A DNA stretch of 64,000 nucleotides from an uncultured Massilia sp. (GTDB lineage: Bacteria; Pseudomonadota; Gammaproteobacteria; Burkholderiales; Burkholderiaceae_D): assembly GCF_913773735.1 (NCBI RefSeq), contig NZ_CAJYEB010000003.1:152358-216357 (forward strand), given 5' to 3'. Positions 1-7,191 of the stretch are shown piece by piece. The position numbers were made by a program, and so were the translations under genes. Position 1 is the first letter of the stretch. Every line of letters begins with the position of its first letter. Under the pieces are notes generated by a model that searched no databases, was not told where the DNA came from, and saw only the letters and a list, made by a program, of their open reading frames with translations.

Positions 1-2
1 GC

Positions 3-101
3 CTGCTGCACGCGATGCGGCGCGGCCTGGCGCGGCGCGGCGTGGTCACGCTGTGCATCGGCGGCGGCCAGGGCATCGCGCTCGCGCTCGAGACGGTCTG
101 A
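3..101 (+). CDS. Thiolase family protein, C-terminal end only
   Basis: Only the last 32 residues are in the window; the start lies upstream of base 1. The visible end carries the conserved thiolase C-terminus CIGGGQGIALALE, which contains the second active-site cysteine (C-x-G-GG) of acetyl-CoA acyltransferases. The enzyme family forms or cleaves 3-ketoacyl-CoA using two cysteines. Chain-length specificity cannot be judged from this fragment. It stops 24 bases before the 3' end of the convergent lysR gene. Confidence 0.8.
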   Translation: MLHAMRRGLARRGVVTLCIGGGQGIALALETV

Positions 102-125
102 CCCGCGCGCCCCGGCGGGCCGGCG

Positions 126-1034
126 TCACGGGCCCGCCAGCGCCCGTACCTTCTCCACCAGGAATTCCCTGAGCACCCGCACCGCCGGCGATACCTGCCG
201 GCGGTTGGCCAGCACCATGTACAGGGGCACGTTGTTGCCTTTCCAGTCCGGGCAGACGAGGCGCAGCCGGCCGCCGGCGAGGTCGGCGCGCACGTCGATC
301 AGCGAGCGGTAGCACAGGCCCAGGCCGTCGAGCGCCCAGCGCCGCACGATCTCGGAATCGCCGGCCACGCGGTCGCCGCGCACCGCCACCTCGATGTCCT
401 CGTCGTCCTTGCGGAAGCGCCAGCGGTCGTTGACGGCGTCGTCCAGCATGAAGCACAGGCAGTTGTGCGCGACGAGTTCGCGCGGCGTGGCCGGCGTGCC
501 GCGCCGCGCCAGGTAGGCCGGGGCGGCGCACAGCACGCGCGGATTGTCTTCCAGCAGGGGCAGGGCCACCATGCTCGACTCCGGCGGCTTGCCGAAGCGT
601 AGCGCGATGTCGACCGGTTCGCGGTAGATGTCGGCCAGGCGGTCGGTCAATTGCAGGCGCAGGCGCACGGCGGGATGGCGCGCCTGGAACGCGTTCAGCC
701 AGGGCAGCACCACGTGGCGTCCGAGGTCGGACGGCATCGAGATCTGCAACTGGCCCTCTACCTTGTCGTGGCCTGCCACCAGTTCGTCCTCGGCATCGCG
801 CAACCCCTCCAGCAGCGGCTTGCCGCGCGCCAGCAGGCGCTCGCCGGCCGCCGTCAGGCGCATGCTGCGCGTGGTCCGCACGAACAGCGCCGTGTCGAGG
901 CCGGCCTCCAGGCGCTTGAGCCCCGCGCTGGCCACGGCCGGCGAGATGTCGAGCAGGCGCGCCGCCGCCGACAGCCCACCCTGTTCGGCCGTCGCGACGA
1001 AGATCTCGAGATCCTGCAGGTTGCGGATTTTCAT
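126..1034 (-). CDS. LysR family transcriptional regulator
   Basis: The 302-residue product has the family's usual length and layout. An N-terminal winged helix-turn-helix lies at about residues 1-60 (DLEIFVATAEQGGLSAAAR, then SPAVASAGLKRLE), followed by a periplasmic-binding-like effector domain from about 90 to 300. The gene is divergent from the zinc-type dehydrogenase at 1147, the classic LysR arrangement, so that gene is its most likely target. The effector is unknown. A TTCAA-N7-TTGAA inverted repeat lies just upstream of its start codon. Confidence 0.9.
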   Translation of the reverse strand: MKIRNLQDLEIFVATAEQGGLSAAARLLDISPAVASAGLKRLEAGLDTALFVRTTRSMRLTAAGERLLARGKPLLEGLRDAEDELVAGHDKVEGQLQISMPSDLGRHVVLPWLNAFQARHPAVRLRLQLTDRLADIYREPVDIALRFGKPPESSMVALPLLEDNPRVLCAAPAYLARRGTPATPRELVAHNCLCFMLDDAVNDRWRFRKDDEDIEVAVRGDRVAGDSEIVRRWALDGLGLCYRSLIDVRADLAGGRLRLVCPDWKGNNVPLYMVLANRRQVSPAVRVLREFLVEKVRALAGP

Positions 1035-1043
1035 GGCTGGTTT

Positions 1044-1060
1044 TTCAAAATAATATTGAA
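1044..1060. promoter_or_regulatory. Candidate LysR operator
   Basis: A perfect inverted repeat, TTCAA (1044-1048) and TTGAA (1056-1060) with a 7-base AT spacer, lies 10 bases upstream of the lysR start codon in the lysR/dehydrogenase intergenic gap. This is the position and shape expected for an autoregulatory LysR box. Binding is inferred. Confidence 0.45.
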
Positions 1061-1146
1061 GGTGATTCCTCGATTACCTAGTTTATCAAAGATGCCGGAC
1101 GGTCCAGAATGCCCCCATCGATCACCACCCCACGAAGGAATCCGCC

Positions 1147-2160
1147 ATGAAAGCCATCGGCTACCAGACCAACCTCCCCATCGGCGACGCGCAATCGCTG
1201 GTCGACATCACCCTGCCGGACCCGGTCGCCGCCGGCCACGACCTGCTGGTCGAGGTGCAGGCCGTTTCGGTCAACCCGGTCGACACCAAGGTGCGCAACG
1301 GCAGCAAGCCGCCCGAGGGCGAGTGGAAGGTGCTCGGCTGGGATGCGGCCGGCATCGTGCGCGCCGTCGGACCGGACGTCACCCTGTTCCGCCCCGGCGA
1401 CCGCGTCTGGTACGCCGGCTCGATCGCCCGCGCCGGCAGCAACAGCGAGCTGCAGTTGGTCGACGAGCGCATCGTCGGCAAGATGCCGCAGTCGCTGGAC
1501 TTCGCCGCCGCCGCCGCGTTGCCGCTGACCGGCCTGACCGCCTGGGAGATGCTGTTCGACCGCCTGGACGTGCCGCAGGGCGATGCTGCGACAGGTAAAA
1601 GCCTGCTGGTGATCGGCGCGGCCGGCGGCGTCGGCTCGATCCTGGTGCAGCTGGCGCGCCAGCTGACGGGCCTGACCGTCATCGGCACCGCCTCGCGTCC
1701 CGAGACGCGCGACTGGGTGCTGCAGCACGGCGCCCACCACGTGATCGACCACGGCAAGCCGCTGTCGGAAGAATGCAAGCGCGCCGGCCTGGCCGCGCCG
1801 GACTACGTGATTGGCCTGACCCATTCCGACCACCACTTCGACGAGATCGTCGAGCTCATCGCGCCGCAGGGCAAGTTCGGCCTGATCGACGACCCGGACC
1901 TGATCGACGTGCGCAAGTTCAAGCGCAAGGCCGTGTCGCTGCACTGGGAACTGATGTTTACGCGCTCGTTGTTCGGGACCGCCGACATGATCAAGCAGCA
2001 CGAGATCCTGGACCGCCTCGCCGACCTGGTCGATGCGGGGACGATCCGCACCACGGCCAACGAGAACTTCGGCAGGATCGATGCGGAGAATTTGAAGCGG
2101 GCGCATGCGCTGCTCGAGTCGAATCGGGCGCAAGGCAAGATTGTGCTGGAAGGGTATTGA
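1147..2160 (+). CDS. Zinc-binding alcohol dehydrogenase family protein (quinone oxidoreductase-like)
   Basis: The 337-residue product is a medium-chain dehydrogenase/reductase. The GroES-like N-terminal half carries VSVNPVDTKVRNG and GWDAAGIVRAVG. The Rossmann half starts near residue 150 with VIGAAGGVGSILVQLARQL, an NADPH-binding GGVG loop. The catalytic-zinc cysteine/histidine ligands of classical alcohol dehydrogenases are not evident, so it probably acts as a zinc-independent quinone or enone reductase despite the family name. It is transcribed divergently from the LysR gene and followed by a strong hairpin that separates it from the convergent peptide genes. The substrate is unknown. Confidence 0.88.
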   Translation: MKAIGYQTNLPIGDAQSLVDITLPDPVAAGHDLLVEVQAVSVNPVDTKVRNGSKPPEGEWKVLGWDAAGIVRAVGPDVTLFRPGDRVWYAGSIARAGSNSELQLVDERIVGKMPQSLDFAAAAALPLTGLTAWEMLFDRLDVPQGDAATGKSLLVIGAAGGVGSILVQLARQLTGLTVIGTASRPETRDWVLQHGAHHVIDHGKPLSEECKRAGLAAPDYVIGLTHSDHHFDEIVELIAPQGKFGLIDDPDLIDVRKFKRKAVSLHWELMFTRSLFGTADMIKQHEILDRLADLVDAGTIRTTANENFGRIDAENLKRAHALLESNRAQGKIVLEGY

Positions 2161-2185
2161 ATTTAAAGTAAGTCATTTTTCAGAA

Positions 2186-2216
2186 ATTAGGGGTGAACAG
2201 GAGTTCACTCCCTAAT
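2186..2216 (-). terminator. Hairpin terminator between dehydrogenase and peptide genes
   Basis: The arms ATTAGGGGTGAAC and GTTCACTCCCTAAT pair over about 13 bp with one bulge and an AGGA loop. The hairpin begins 8 bases beyond the stop codon of the Gly-Gly peptide gene. On the minus strand it is followed by TTTCTG and then AAAAAT. It could serve both convergent transcripts. Confidence 0.65.
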
Positions 2217-2223
2217 GGAATGA

Positions 2224-2412
2224 TCAATGAGTTATTTTGTAAAGCATCCCGCCGAGCTTGTAGCCGAAATCTAATGCTGAACCTCCGAGTGCAACGATTC
2301 CCGCTGCTACTGCAACAACCGGAAGACCGCCCGACACGATAGTGACCTCATCGTCACTCAATTCATGAAAATTATTGAGTTGGCGATAGTCAAGGGTTGA
2401 AATTTCATTCAT
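2224..2412 (-). CDS. Gly-Gly leader bacteriocin (microcin) precursor
   Basis: The 62-residue precursor has a 29-residue leader ending ELSDDEVTIVSGG, the hallmark of peptides cut by C39-peptidase ABC exporters. The predicted core is 33 residues, starting LPVVAVAAGIVALGG and ending GMLYKITH. It is hydrophobic, rich in Gly/Ala/Val, has no cysteine, and carries small-residue spacings (G-x-x-x-G in GYKLGG) typical of pore-forming class II bacteriocins. A ribosome site AAGGAG lies 6 bases before the ATG. It is the last gene of a three-gene unit and is followed by a hairpin terminator. The matching exporter starts at 4443. Function is inferred from the leader and context; activity and target are unknown. 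Confidence 0.82.
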   Translation of the reverse strand: MNEISTLDYRQLNNFHELSDDEVTIVSGGLPVVAVAAGIVALGGSALDFGYKLGGMLYKITH

Positions 2413-2450
2413 TTTAGCTCCTTTTCAATTCTAAAGAGAGTTGTCAAAAA

Positions 2451-2594
2451 TTACTGCTTCTTTTTCTTGGCCTCGTCATTCCAGCCGGCAGCCATCCCGA
2501 TTACCACAAGAACGACGACAGCTGCGACGATCAGACCGGCACCGACTCCAGCCCCAGAGACTTCGTCAATCTCAAAACTTGTCAGTTCTTGCAT
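2451..2594 (-). CDS. Second double-glycine-type (Gly-Ala) leader peptide, candidate bacteriocin partner
   Basis: A 47-residue product read directly from the minus strand. It begins MQELTSFEIDEVSGA, which fits the colicin V-type leader pattern M-x-E-L-x-x-x-E-I-x-x-V-S-G-G/A, so cleavage is predicted after Ala15. The 32-residue core begins GVGAGLIVAAVVV, forms a single hydrophobic helix and ends in a charged tail (NDEAKKKKQ). The Shine-Dalgarno site is excellent (GGAGGA, 6 bases upstream), directly after the stop of the preceding 51-codon gene. It may be the second peptide of a two-peptide bacteriocin or an independent microcin. It is short enough to be missed by default gene callers. Confidence 0.78.
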   Translation of the reverse strand: MQELTSFEIDEVSGAGVGAGLIVAAVVVLVVIGMAAGWNDEAKKKKQ

Positions 2595-2604
2595 GCTGTC
2601 CTCC

Positions 2605-2760
2605 TCAATGAGCTACGCGGTAAATCATCGCACCCACAGTTTTACCTAAATCAAGCGCCTGACTCATAACCGCCAAGCATAAAAAAGAAACAACTATCGC
2701 TTGATAATAATCGGGTAAATTGTTTAGCCAAACACAGAACTCGTTACATAAATCTCTCAT
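2605..2760 (-). CDS. Small membrane protein, candidate bacteriocin immunity protein
   Basis: A 51-residue product. It starts MRDLCNEFCVWLNNL, has a hydrophobic segment around AIVVSFLCLAVM (residues 21-32) and no leader motif. Its last 17 residues (ALDLGKTVGAMIYRVAH) align without gaps to the end of the Gly-Gly peptide (ALDFGYKLGGMLYKITH): 8 identities plus several conservative changes. The ribosome site GAGGTG lies just upstream of the ATG. It is first in the minus-strand unit, and its stop precedes the Shine-Dalgarno of the 47-residue gene. Small size, membrane segment and position suit an immunity protein, while the shared tail suggests common origin with the toxin. An unprocessed bacteriocin is the alternative. 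Confidence 0.68.
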   Translation of the reverse strand: MRDLCNEFCVWLNNLPDYYQAIVVSFLCLAVMSQALDLGKTVGAMIYRVAH

Positions 2761-3068
2761 AGACACCTCATAAAAAATATGAATACCAAGTCATGTTGTA
2801 CCTGATAAGGGCACAGGATGATCATAGAGGTAAATTTTTCAATAATATTGCATTGAGTCAATAATATTGAGTTTGAGAATGATCTATTCAGTGGTGTAGA
2901 AATATTAATTTTTTGGTATTTGGAGTAAGTTCAAATTAATTTTTAATTTTTATCAATGCGAATTATTTTATGAGAGAAAAAATTAATTTTACATTTTTCT
3001 TTGATTTAAGTAATTGAGGTTTGGAAACATATTGTGGAGAATTTCCATCTTTATGATAATTCCTCGCC
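2761..3068. promoter_or_regulatory. AT-rich divergent control region of the bacteriocin locus
   Basis: This 308-base gap separates the minus-strand peptide unit from the plus-strand exporter genes and is strongly AT-rich compared with its flanks. It holds two copies of the palindrome CAATAATATTG, at 2840-2850 and 2860-2870, with their starts 20 bases (about two helical turns) apart. Such phasing suits cooperative binding of a dimeric regulator. No regulator gene is present in the locus. I could not assign -35/-10 elements with confidence on either strand. Confidence 0.55.
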
Positions 3069-4385
3069 ATGGGACATGCAGAAAAGACAGCAAAAGTTGA
3101 TGCATCATCAATCGCCTTGTCTACTAAATCGTTTTTTCGCCAAGAAGCGATAGATTTTGTCAGTACCAGACAATACGGAACAGTCATTCTTACAGTTCAC
3201 AAGAGCCACAAGGTACTGACCATTGTCTTCATGGCGATCATTGTCGCCGTCATCGCTTTCTTTGGTTTCTTCACTTCGGCACGCAGGACAGACATTTCAG
3301 GTGTGCTATTGCCGAGTCAAGGCTTGATTCGTGTGCGTGCGGGGCAAACAGGAATCGTCACAAGCTTGCGGGTCAGCGAAGGCCAGCATGTAAAACCCGG
3401 CGACGTATTGTTCGTGCTATCCAGCGAGCGTCATACCGGCACCATGCTCTCGGCCGAAAGCACCGTGTCTGCCTTGCTGGCGAATCGGCGCGACATTTAT
3501 CGCGACGAGTTGTTGCAGATGAGCCGCCAGTCCGATCACCGCGTGGCGGCGGCACGGAAAAGGGCGACCGCTCTGCTGGAAGAAGGAACACGCCTGGATG
3601 CGCAGATCGCGTTGCAGCGCTCACACGTACTGCTGGCCATGCAGTCCTTTAAGAGATTCAGGGATCTGCATGCCACCAACTATATCTCAGCGGCCCAGAT
3701 GGAAGAGAAGGAGGGTGAACTGCTGGACCAGCGCCAGCGCCTGGCCGAACTCGAACGCCTCAAGGGCAGCAATGGACGTGACCATGCCTCCGCCGATGCC
3801 GAATACCATGACCTCGTGTTCCAGGCGCAGCGCGACGAGGCAGCGCTGAAGCGCAACGAGCTGGCCATCCAGCAGGACCTGGCCGAAAGCGAAGCGCGAC
3901 GGGAAATCCACGTGGTCGCGCCGACCGCCGGCACGGTCACGGCCATCGCCGCGGAAATCGGCAAGCCGGTCGCCGCCGACGCCACACTGGCCTCCGTGCT
4001 GCCGGCCGGCTCGGAGCTCGAGGCAGAAATCTATGCGCCATCCCGCTCGGTGGGCTTCATCAAGCCGGGAATGAAAGTACTGCTTCGTTACCAGGCATAT
4101 CCCTACCAGAAGTTCGGCCAGCAGGAGGCAACCGTACACGAAATTGCGGGTACGTCCATGCCGGCGCAGGAGCTGACCCTGCCCGGTGCCGCGACGGCTG
4201 CGAATCAGTCTTCCGAACCCTTGTACCGCATTCGCCTGACGTTGAAGCGGCAAACCGTCCTCGCCTATGGCAAGCCGGCAGAACTCAAGGCGGGCATGTT
4301 GCTGGACGCCAGCATTATCCTGGAACACCGGCGCTTGTATGAGTGGGTGCTGGAACCCTTGTTCAGCATATCCGGGCGCCGTTAA
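3069..4385 (+). CDS. HlyD-family membrane fusion protein of the bacteriocin exporter
   Basis: The 438-residue product has a cytoplasmic N-terminus, one membrane segment at about residues 49-69 (LTIVFMAIIVAVIAFFGFF), a lipoyl/barrel half (VRAGQTGIVTSLRVSEGQHVKPGD), a helical hairpin rich in Glu/Arg/Leu (about 130-275) and a second barrel half (HVVAPTAGTVTAIAAEIGKPV). This is the plan of CvaA/HlyD adaptors that link an inner-membrane ABC exporter to TolC. An in-frame TAA at 3057-3059 rules out an earlier start; the ribosome site is weak. The first 200 bases are AT-rich like the upstream gap, while the rest has normal GC. No TolC gene lies nearby, so a chromosomal TolC is presumably used. Confidence 0.88.
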   Translation: MGHAEKTAKVDASSIALSTKSFFRQEAIDFVSTRQYGTVILTVHKSHKVLTIVFMAIIVAVIAFFGFFTSARRTDISGVLLPSQGLIRVRAGQTGIVTSLRVSEGQHVKPGDVLFVLSSERHTGTMLSAESTVSALLANRRDIYRDELLQMSRQSDHRVAAARKRATALLEEGTRLDAQIALQRSHVLLAMQSFKRFRDLHATNYISAAQMEEKEGELLDQRQRLAELERLKGSNGRDHASADAEYHDLVFQAQRDEAALKRNELAIQQDLAESEARREIHVVAPTAGTVTAIAAEIGKPVAADATLASVLPAGSELEAEIYAPSRSVGFIKPGMKVLLRYQAYPYQKFGQQEATVHEIAGTSMPAQELTLPGAATAANQSSEPLYRIRLTLKRQTVLAYGKPAELKAGMLLDASIILEHRRLYEWVLEPLFSISGRR

Positions 4386-4442
4386 GCCAAACAGCCGGTC
4401 GCGCGTCCATCCTGCCGTCCCATCATTTGCGAGTGTGCGCTC

Positions 4443-6593
4443 ATGAAAATCGCTTCCTCCTTGCAGCTGGCGTTCTGGCGCGGCAAGCGCCTCCCGTTGA
4501 TCCTGCAGACCGAGGCCGCCGAATGCGGCCTGGCATGCGTCGCGATGGTGGCTTCCTATTGGGGACACCGGATCGACCTGTCGAGCATGCGGCAACGGTT
4601 TCCCATCTCACTCAAGGGCGCGACGCTGAAGGGCCTGATGGCGATGGCACAGCGTCTGGAATTGCAGCCGCGGCCACTGAAGCTCGACATGCAGCATTTG
4701 CCCCAACTGAAACTGCCCGCCGTGCTGCACTGGGACATGAACCATTTCGTCGTCCTGAAACGCGTCACCTCCACCCATGCGCTCATCCACGACCCTGGCG
4801 TCGGGGAGCGGCGCCTGGCGTTGGCGGATGTCGCCAATCATTTCACCGGCGTCGCGCTCGAACTCACGCCGACCGGTGCGTTCGCGCCGAAAAATGAAAG
4901 CCGGACGATCGCGCTGCTGGCCCTGATGGGCCGGGTGACCGGATTGAAGGGCGGCCTCGCCCGGATACTGCTGCTCGGGCTGGCCTTGCAGGTCTGCGCG
5001 CTCATCGCCCCGTTCTACATGCAATGGATGGTCGACGAAGCCCTGCTGGCGGCCGACCGCGACCTCGTCACGGTGCTCGGTTGCGGCTTCCTGCTGCTTG
5101 TCGTGCTGCAGGCGTCGATCGGCGCCGTCCGTTCCTGGATGACGACCGTCCTCTCGACGAACCTCAATTTCCAATGGTTCGGCAACGCCTTCGCGCACCT
5201 GATGAAACTGCCGTTGCCTTACTTCGAGAATCGTCACACCGGTGACATCGTCTCCCGCTTCGGCTCGATCCAGACGATCCAGAAGAGCATGACGATCCAG
5301 TTCGTCGAGGGCATCATCGACGGCGTGCTCGTAGTGGGAACACTCGCGATGATGTGCCTGTACAGCCTGCAGCTTGCGGCCGTCGCGTGTGCGGCGGTGG
5401 CGTTGTACGTGGCCTTGCGCCTGCTGGTCTTCGCCCCGTTGAAAGAAGCGACGTCCGAACAGATCATCCATGCGGCCAGGCAGCAGACCCATTTCATGGA
5501 GTCCGTGCGCGGCGTCCAGAGCGTGCGCCTGTTCGGACGCGATGACGAACGCCGGGCCGGCTGGTTGAATGCGCTTGCCGACGAGTTCAATGCCGACCTG
5601 CGGATCGCCAGGCTGGGCCTGTCGTACCAGACCGCGAACACCTTCCTGTTCGGCGTGGAGCGCGTCGTCGTGATCTGGCTGGCAGCACTGGCCGTCATGG
5701 ATGCGAAGTTCTCGGTCGGAATGCTGTTCGCCTTCATCAGCTACAAGGACCAGTTCAGCCAGCGCATGGCCAGCCTGGTCGACAAAGTGTTCGAATTCAC
5801 GATGCTGCGCCTGCACGGGGAACGCGTGGCCGACATCGTGCTTGCGCAGCCCGAACAGGATACCTTCACCCATGAGATCGACCCGGCGGGGATCGTCCCG
5901 TCGATCGAATTGCGCCAGCTCTGTTTCCGCTATTCGGAAGGAGAGCCCTATATCGTCAAGGACCTCGATCTCGTGATCGATCCGGGAGAATGCATCGCCC
6001 TGACCGGTCCTTCGGGCAGTGGCAAGACGACATTGATGAAGCTGCTTCTTGGCCTGCTCGAACCCACGAGCGGAGAGATTCTCGTCGGTGGCGTGAAGCT
6101 GTCCAACCTCGGCCTGTCGAACTACCGTCAACTGGTCGGCACGGTGATGCAGGACGATACCTTGTTCGCTGGTTCGATATCGGACAACATCAGCTTTTTC
6201 AGCACCTCGCCCAGGCAGGAGCACGTCGTCGAGTGCGCGCGGCTTGCCGCCATCGACAAGGAAATCATGGCCATGCCGATGACCTACAACACCCTCGTCG
6301 GCGATATCGGTACCGGCCTGTCGGGCGGCCAGAAGCAGCGCATCCTGCTGGCGCGCGCGCTGTACAAGAATCCGCAACTGCTGGTATTGGACGAGGCCAC
6401 CAGCCATCTCGACGTGTGGAACGAGCAGGCCGTCAACGCGGCAATCCAGAGCATCGCGCTGACACGCATCATCGTGGCCCATCGGCCAGAGACCATCGCC
6501 ATGGCCGAACGGGTCGTGGTGCTCCATGGTGGAAAAATCGTGCAGGACATGAGGCAGGAGCGGCGCCAGTCGGAGAGCGTCCAGGCCGCGTGA
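4443..6593 (+). CDS. Bacteriocin-processing ABC exporter with C39 peptidase domain
   Basis: The 716-residue product has three modules. The N-terminal C39 peptidase carries QTEAAECGLAC with Gln22 (oxyanion) and nucleophile Cys28, His101 (NHFVVL) and Asp117 (HDPGVG), so the triad is intact. The transmembrane domain spans about residues 160-440. The ATPase has Walker A GPSGSGKTT (about 525), signature LSGGQ (about 626), Walker B LLVLDEATSHLD and a switch His in VAHRPE. Such proteins (CvaB/RaxB/LagD type) cut the leader after Gly-Gly or Gly-Ala while exporting the peptide. It lies 57 bases after the HlyD gene and is surely co-transcribed. The two leader peptides at 2224 and 2451 are its predicted substrates. 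Confidence 0.94.
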   Translation: MKIASSLQLAFWRGKRLPLILQTEAAECGLACVAMVASYWGHRIDLSSMRQRFPISLKGATLKGLMAMAQRLELQPRPLKLDMQHLPQLKLPAVLHWDMNHFVVLKRVTSTHALIHDPGVGERRLALADVANHFTGVALELTPTGAFAPKNESRTIALLALMGRVTGLKGGLARILLLGLALQVCALIAPFYMQWMVDEALLAADRDLVTVLGCGFLLLVVLQASIGAVRSWMTTVLSTNLNFQWFGNAFAHLMKLPLPYFENRHTGDIVSRFGSIQTIQKSMTIQFVEGIIDGVLVVGTLAMMCLYSLQLAAVACAAVALYVALRLLVFAPLKEATSEQIIHAARQQTHFMESVRGVQSVRLFGRDDERRAGWLNALADEFNADLRIARLGLSYQTANTFLFGVERVVVIWLAALAVMDAKFSVGMLFAFISYKDQFSQRMASLVDKVFEFTMLRLHGERVADIVLAQPEQDTFTHEIDPAGIVPSIELRQLCFRYSEGEPYIVKDLDLVIDPGECIALTGPSGSGKTTLMKLLLGLLEPTSGEILVGGVKLSNLGLSNYRQLVGTVMQDDTLFAGSISDNISFFSTSPRQEHVVECARLAAIDKEIMAMPMTYNTLVGDIGTGLSGGQKQRILLARALYKNPQLLVLDEATSHLDVWNEQAVNAAIQSIALTRIIVAHRPETIAMAERVVVLHGGKIVQDMRQERRQSESVQAA

Positions 6594-6597
6594 CCAG

Positions 6598-7191
6598 CTA
6601 GCGCAGCTTCAGGGTCATGTAGCTCAGGTCATGGCTGGCGCCATCGATCCTGAGCATGTCGGCGAGGCGCGCAACGGTGTCGAAGCCCGCCTGCACGTAG
6701 AGCGCGCAGGCGGGCGTGTTGGCCGACAGGACTTCCAGGTCGATCCAGTCGATGCGCGCGCCGCCGTCACGGTGCGGGGTGGCGCGCGCCCAGTCGACGG
6801 CGGTGGCCAGCAGGCGCAGGCCCAGGCCGCGCCGGCGCCAGGCGCGGTGCACGCCCATGCCCAGCATCGCGCGGTGCGGCGCGCCCGGCTCCGGGCGGCC
6901 GCGCAGGTCGACGTGGCCGGCGATGTCGCCGGTCGGGCCCAGCGCCAGCCACAGGCGGCGCCAGCCCGGCTCGCCGATGTCCAGCGCCACGCCGCGGATG
7001 AAGGCCAAGCGCAGGCCGGGCGGCATGCGCGCGCTGTCGCGCGGCAGCGGCTGGAACAGCGGGGTGCCGTCGATGCCGTTGTCGCGCAGGTGGTCGTCCA
7101 GGTAGGCGAAGAAGGGCGCCAGGTCGGCCTCGCCCGCCGGTCGGATCGCGGCCTGCGGCGCCATGGCCTGGCGGGCCGTCGCTGCGTTCAC
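6598..7191 (-). CDS. GNAT family N-acetyltransferase
   Basis: The product is 197 residues from the GTG at 7191, or 188 from the ATG at 7164. The GTG is preferred because GTGA overlaps the stop of the upstream acyl-CoA dehydrogenase gene, an arrangement that favours coupled translation; neither start has a strong ribosome site. The acetyl-CoA binding motif A is seen as MLGMGVHRAWRRRGLGLRLL (R-R-x-G-L-G), followed by the usual beta5-alpha4 region around LEVLSANTPACALYVQAGF. The acceptor substrate is not predictable. It ends 5 bases from the convergent end of the bacteriocin exporter gene. Confidence 0.8.
   Translation of the reverse strand: MNAATARQAMAPQAAIRPAGEADLAPFFAYLDDHLRDNGIDGTPLFQPLPRDSARMPPGLRLAFIRGVALDIGEPGWRRLWLALGPTGDIAGHVDLRGRPEPGAPHRAMLGMGVHRAWRRRGLGLRLLATAVDWARATPHRDGGARIDWIDLEVLSANTPACALYVQAGFDTVARLADMLRIDGASHDLSYMTLKLR

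Noticed and set aside
2467..2649. 60-codon plus-strand frame opposite the peptide genes
   Set aside because: It is Thr/Ser/Pro-rich and is the shadow of the 47-residue peptide gene, which has a leader motif and a strong ribosome site.
2224..2760. Lanthipeptide or other modified-peptide (RiPP) interpretation
   Set aside because: The predicted cores lack Cys and no modification enzyme is encoded. Only an exporter and adaptor are present, so an unmodified class II-type bacteriocin is the simpler reading.
2963..3187. 74-codon minus-strand frame overlapping the HlyD start
   Set aside because: It has no leader motif, no ribosome site and overlaps the HlyD coding start. The AT-rich gap alone does not support it as a fourth peptide gene.
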